Assembly: GCF_050729195.1 (NCBI RefSeq)
Contig: NZ_JBOHKS010000256.1
Span: 1-17,531 of the forward strand
DNA: 17,531 nt
From: Hypericibacter sp050729195
Lineage (GTDB): Bacteria; Pseudomonadota; Alphaproteobacteria; Dongiales; Dongiaceae
Reading direction: 5' to 3'
The position numbers and the translations under genes were made by a program. Below are positions 13,904 to 17,531 of this stretch, one piece after another (position 1 is the stretch's first letter; each line of letters begins with the position of its first letter). Below the pieces are notes generated by a model. It was not told the DNA's origin and did not search any database. It worked only from the letters and a program-made list of their open reading frames with translations.

Positions 13904-15591
13904 ATCTCGATCCCGTCACTCTCAATGTCTTCATCAGCGCCTTCCATGCCGTCGCCGAAGAGATGGGCGTCAATCTGCTGCGCTCGGCTCATTCGACCAT
14001 CATTCGCGAGGCGCGTGACTGTTCGTGCGCTTTGCTGGACTGGGAAGGACGGATCATCTCGGAAGCCGAGCATATCCCAGTGCAGATGAGCTCGCTCTCG
14101 CTGCCGATGAAGGCCTGCTTGAGGAAGTATGGCGGCAAGATCAAGCCGGGCGAGATCTTCGTCACCAACGATCCCTATATCGGCGGCCAGCATCTTCAGG
14201 ACATCACCATCTTCTCGCCGATCTTCGCCGGTAAGCAGCTCCTGGGCTTCGCCGGCAGCATCGCGCACCACGTCGATATCGGCGGCGGCTCGGCCGGGCT
14301 GACCCTGGGTGCGCGCGAGTTCTATGAAGAGGGCCTGCGCTTCACGGCGATGAAGTTCAATCGCCGCGAGGATTTCGCCAAGAACGGCATCTTCTACGAT
14401 ATCGTCCACAGCAACTTCCGCGCCCCCAAGGTCACCTGGGGTGATCTCCAGGCACAACTGGCTGCCAACGAAGTCGGCCGCCGCCGGATCCTCGAGCTGG
14501 TCGAGCGTTACGGCCTGCCGACGGTGAAGGGTTATATGGGCGCGGCGATGGACTATTCCGAACGCCGGATGCGGGCCGCCATCGCCGAGATCCCGGATGG
14601 CCGCTACACCGCCGAGGACAGCATTGACGACACCATCGGCAACGACAAGCCGGTGCCGATCCGGGTCGCGGTCGAGGTCAAAGGCGAGACGATCCATGTC
14701 GATTTCGCCGGGACTGCGCCGCAGATCGCCGAATTCCTAAATGTGCCGCTGGGCTCGACCTATTCCAGCACCTACAGCGCCATCAAGATGGCGCTGACCT
14801 CGGGCAGCGACGCCATCCCGGCCAATGACGGCTGCTATCGCCCGATCACGATCGACGTGCCCTATGGCTCGATCCTCAATCCGGCGCCGCCGGCGGCGGT
14901 GCGGGCGCGCATGTGCGGTGCCTATCGCGCCTTCGACGCCGTGCTGACCGCGTTGCAGCAGGCGCTGCCGGCACGGATCGCAGGGCTGGGCTTCCATGCC
15001 AACACGACCGTCGGCCTCACCCAGCGACGCGAGGACGAGTTCAGCATCTTCATCGAGGATATCGGCGGGGGCTGGGGCGGCAACCCACTGCGCGACGGGG
15101 CCGACATGCTGGACGCGCCCCTCTCCAACTGCCTGATCACGCCGATCGAGGCGATCGAGCTCGACCATCCCTTCATCCTGATGCGCCGTTACGAGCTGCT
15201 CCCCGATACCGGTGGCGCTGGCGCCCATCGCGGCGGGCTCGGCTCGGTGCGCGAATATGAGGTGCTGGAGGATGGCGTTGAGCTCTTCGGCTATTCCGAC
15301 CGCCATCGTTTCGCGCCGCGCGGTACGGCCGGCGGCGGGGCGGGGAGCACCGGCGCCTTCTCGGTCTTGCGCGATGGCGCGGAGATCAAGCTGCCTTCCA
15401 AGGCGCGCCATGCGCTGCTGAAGGGCGATCTGGTCCGGATCGTGGTGGGCGGCGGTGGCGGCTTCGGCAATCCGGCCGACCGATCGGTCGAGGCCATTCT
15501 CGAGGATCTGCGCGAAGGCAAGCAGTCGCCGGCGGCGGCGCTGCGTCTTTATCCGCAGGTGAAACCGCATCTGGCAGGGCAGCGGACGTGA
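13900..15591 (+). CDS. hyuB: Hydantoinase B / 5-oxoprolinase B family subunit
   Basis: This 563-residue cytosolic subunit pairs with HyuA in ATP-dependent opening of cyclic amides such as 5-oxoproline, N-methylhydantoin, hydantoin or caprolactam. Related complexes also carboxylate ketones. Family features are visible from the N-terminus: DPVTLNVFISAFHAVAEEMGVNLLRSAHSTIIREARDCSCALLD, FVTNDPYIGGQHLQDITIFSPIF, AHHVDIGGGSAG, EEGLRF, then the C-terminal RYELLPDTGGAGAHRGGLG and a Gly-rich GGGGGFGNPADR near 522-533. Length fits the B subunit (about 520-600). Start GTG 13900 shares GTGA with the ATPase stop, so translation is probably coupled; no strong independent ribosome site is seen. The next gene overlaps in the same way. 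Substrate identity is open: 5-oxoproline is the best-known, and an amino-acid-type importer in the same operon is compatible with it. The symbol names the family, not a proven activity. Confidence 0.92.
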   Translation: MNLDPVTLNVFISAFHAVAEEMGVNLLRSAHSTIIREARDCSCALLDWEGRIISEAEHIPVQMSSLSLPMKACLRKYGGKIKPGEIFVTNDPYIGGQHLQDITIFSPIFAGKQLLGFAGSIAHHVDIGGGSAGLTLGAREFYEEGLRFTAMKFNRREDFAKNGIFYDIVHSNFRAPKVTWGDLQAQLAANEVGRRRILELVERYGLPTVKGYMGAAMDYSERRMRAAIAEIPDGRYTAEDSIDDTIGNDKPVPIRVAVEVKGETIHVDFAGTAPQIAEFLNVPLGSTYSSTYSAIKMALTSGSDAIPANDGCYRPITIDVPYGSILNPAPPAAVRARMCGAYRAFDAVLTALQQALPARIAGLGFHANTTVGLTQRREDEFSIFIEDIGGGWGGNPLRDGADMLDAPLSNCLITPIEAIELDHPFILMRRYELLPDTGGAGAHRGGLGSVREYEVLEDGVELFGYSDRHRFAPRGTAGGGAGSTGAFSVLRDGAEIKLPSKARHALLKGDLVRIVVGGGGGFGNPADRSVEAILEDLREGKQSPAAALRLYPQVKPHLAGQRT

Positions 15592-17531
15592 ACATCATGC
15601 AGGGCGGACAATTCGACATCGGCATCGATGTCGGCGGCACCTTCACCGACGTGGTGATGGTGGGGGCGGGCGGGGAGTTGCAGGTCGTGAAGGGCCTGAC
15701 CACGCCGGACGACCAGTCGATCGGCGCGGTCGATACGGTCGCGATGCTCAACCAGCCGATGGCGCAGCTGCGTTCCATCATCCACGGCACCACGGTCGCA
15801 ACCAACGCCATCCTGGAGCGCAAGGGCGCGCGGACGGCTCTGGTGACGACCCGCGGTTTCCGCGATGTGCTCGAGCTGCAACGCCAGGACCGCGACAATA
15901 TCTGGGACCTGTTCTCGCGCAAGGTGGAGGCGCTGGTGCCGCGGTGCCTGCGGTTCGAGATCGACGAGCGCATCATGGCGGATGGCCGGATCGAGCATCC
16001 GTTGGAGGAGACCCAGTTCGCCGCCCTGGCCAAGCAGCTGACCGAGGCGGGCGCCCAGGCGGTGGTCATTGCCTTCCTCAACGCCTATGCGAACCCGGCG
16101 CATGAGCAGCGCGTCGAGGCGCTGCTGAGTGCCGCTTTGCCCGGCGTCTATGTGGTCCGTTCCAGCCGGATCGCGCCGCATTTCCGGGAGTATGAGCGCA
16201 CCAGCACGACCGCGATCTCGGCCTATGTCGGTCCGAAGATCTCGGGCTATCTGTCGCGTTTTCGCGGACGCTTCGTCGATCGCGGTTTCGGCGGCGAGAT
16301 TTTCGTGATGGGCTCGGGCGGCGGCGTGCTGCCACTTGATACGGCGAGCCAGTATGCCGCCACCACCTGCCTCTCGGGGCCAGCGGGCGGCGTCCTCGCG
16401 ACCACGCGGCTCGCCAAGGAGAAGGCGCTGCCGAACCTGATCTCCTTCGACATGGGCGGCACCAGTACCGATGTCTGCCTGCTGGCGGACTCCCATGCCA
16501 CCACCTCGACCCGGGCGCGGATCGACGGGCTGCCGATCTCGCTGCCGATGTTCGCGATCGAGACGGTCAGCGCCGGCGGTGGCTCGATCGCTTCGATCGA
16601 CGCCGGCGGCTTGTTGCGCGTGGGCCCGCGCAGTGCCGGCTCCAAGCCGGGGCCGGCCTGCTATGGCCGCGGCGGCAAGGAGCCGACCGTGACCGACGCG
16701 CTTTGCCTGGTCGGATTGCTCCGGGCCGAAAGCTTCTTCGGCGGGCGCATGCAGCTCGATCTGAAGGCGGCTGAGACGGCACTGGCACCGGTCGCGACTC
16801 AGCTCGGCGACAAGCCGGCCGATGCCGCGGCGAAGGTCCTGACCATCGCCAATATCAAGATGGCCAACACCGTGCGCATGGTCGCGGTCCGCGAGGGCCG
16901 CGATGCGCGCGACTTCGCCATCGTCGCTTTCGGCGGGGCGGGGCCGCTTCATGCCTGCCAGGTGGCCGAGGAGCTCAACATCACCCATGTGGTGGTGCCG
17001 CAGTTCCCGGGCGCCTTCTCGGCCTATGGGCTGCTCTCGGCCGATCTCAAGCGCGACTATATGCGCACCCGGATCACGCCGCTGTCGCGCGTTGAGGACG
17101 AGACGCTGCGGGGCTGGTTGAAGGAGTTGCAGGACGAGGCCAGCGCCGAGATGGCGGCCATCGCCAGCGGCCGGCAGATCTATTGGCGCTATCAGCTCGA
17201 TCTGCGCTATGCGGGCCAGGCCTCGGAGCTGGTCGTGCCGTTGACCAACCTGGCGCGCCTCAAGCGCTCCACGGTGATCGGCCTCTTCCACAAGCTGCAT
17301 GCCGACAAATACGGCTTCGCCGACCGCGATGCCGAGGTCGAGCTGGTCAATCTTCGGCTCGAGGGCTATGCGACCGTCGAGCCGCCGGCCATGCCGCCGG
17401 CGGAAAAGCGGCGCGTCGGCGCTCCGCGTGGCGAGAGCCATCCGGTCTCGCTGCCGGGGGCGGGAAAATGCCTGTTCCTCCGGCGAGAGGAATTGCTGGC
17501 CGGCGACCAGCTGGAGGGACCGGCCGTCGTC
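15588..17531 (+). CDS. hyuA: Hydantoinase A / 5-oxoprolinase A family subunit (runs off right edge)
   Basis: This is the ATP-binding subunit of the HyuA/HyuB complex; the frame is open through 648 codons to the window end, with the family normally near 680-700, so little is missing. The ASKHA-type phosphate loop DIGIDVGGTFTD is at 10-21. HGTTVATNAILERKGA lies near 65-80, then SGPAGGV, a second nucleotide motif FDMGGTSTD (287-295), SAGGGSIASID and AGSKPGPACYGRGG with PTVTDA; the C-terminal HyuA_C domain is partly present. GTG 15588 gives the same GTGA overlap with hyuB as at the previous junction; ATG 15597, three codons later, is an alternative. The A subunit is thought to phosphorylate the lactam or imide oxygen, and B then opens the ring. 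The family also includes acetone and acetophenone carboxylase subunits, but no third carboxylase gene is seen before the window ends. Confidence 0.93.
   Translation, partial: MNIMQGGQFDIGIDVGGTFTDVVMVGAGGELQVVKGLTTPDDQSIGAVDTVAMLNQPMAQLRSIIHGTTVATNAILERKGARTALVTTRGFRDVLELQRQDRDNIWDLFSRKVEALVPRCLRFEIDERIMADGRIEHPLEETQFAALAKQLTEAGAQAVVIAFLNAYANPAHEQRVEALLSAALPGVYVVRSSRIAPHFREYERTSTTAISAYVGPKISGYLSRFRGRFVDRGFGGEIFVMGSGGGVLPLDTASQYAATTCLSGPAGGVLATTRLAKEKALPNLISFDMGGTSTDVCLLADSHATTSTRARIDGLPISLPMFAIETVSAGGGSIASIDAGGLLRVGPRSAGSKPGPACYGRGGKEPTVTDALCLVGLLRAESFFGGRMQLDLKAAETALAPVATQLGDKPADAAAKVLTIANIKMANTVRMVAVREGRDARDFAIVAFGGAGPLHACQVAEELNITHVVVPQFPGAFSAYGLLSADLKRDYMRTRITPLSRVEDETLRGWLKELQDEASAEMAAIASGRQIYWRYQLDLRYAGQASELVVPLTNLARLKRSTVIGLFHKLHADKYGFADRDAEVELVNLRLEGYATVEPPAMPPAEKRRVGAPRGESHPVSLPGAGKCLFLRREELLAGDQLEGPAVV

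Noticed and set aside
15549..17441. 630-codon minus-strand frame opposite hyuA
   Set aside because: hyuA on the plus strand is open to the window edge with all family motifs; the antisense translation has none.

Overview
The window reads as a piece of a GC-rich alphaproteobacterial chromosome, most likely from the Rhodospirillales or a neighbouring soil or water lineage. The evidence is the codon use, the frequent GTG/TTG starts with overlapping cistrons, and the gene families present. I see no rRNA, tRNA, insertion sequence, phage gene or CRISPR array, and base composition looks even throughout.

Layout from left to right. (1) The 5' part of mtnA (methionine salvage), on the minus strand and cut by the window edge. 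(2) Divergent from it, a two-gene signalling operon: a stand-alone H-NOX haem sensor for nitric oxide, then a soluble GAF-GGDEF-EAL cyclic-di-GMP enzyme 7 bases downstream. (3) A tandem periplasmic adaptor and RND inner-membrane pump of the MdtA/MdtB-MdtC type, with no outer-membrane channel gene alongside. (4) Convergent to the pump, a 3-hydroxyacyl-CoA dehydrogenase; divergent from that, an APH-fold phosphotransferase of the ACAD10/11-LvaA type. The pair suggests acyl-CoA or hydroxyacyl-CoA catabolism. (5) A GcvA-like LysR regulator, then a tightly packed operon: a family-3 amino-acid-type binding protein, one permease, one ATPase, and the B and A subunits of a hydantoinase/5-oxoprolinase family enzyme. 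HyuA runs off the right edge.

The most notable non-coding structure is a duplicated regulatory module. A near-identical inverted repeat, TTCATAAC-N5-GTTATCG, with LysR-type T-N11-A geometry, lies on the lysR start codon and again, in the opposite orientation, upstream of the transporter operon. Each copy has an extra half-site exactly 54 bases away on the corresponding side. This links the regulator to the uptake and hydrolysis operon and suggests repression of lysR together with activation of the transporter. The likely system is import of a cyclic amide or lactam (5-oxoproline, a hydantoin or a similar compound) followed by ATP-dependent ring opening.

The other points of interest are in the H-NOX operon. 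The sensor has a probable Cys3His metal site in place of the Cys4 site known in some relatives. Its partner carries a 32-residue insert between the c-di-GMP inhibitory site and the GGDEF signature.
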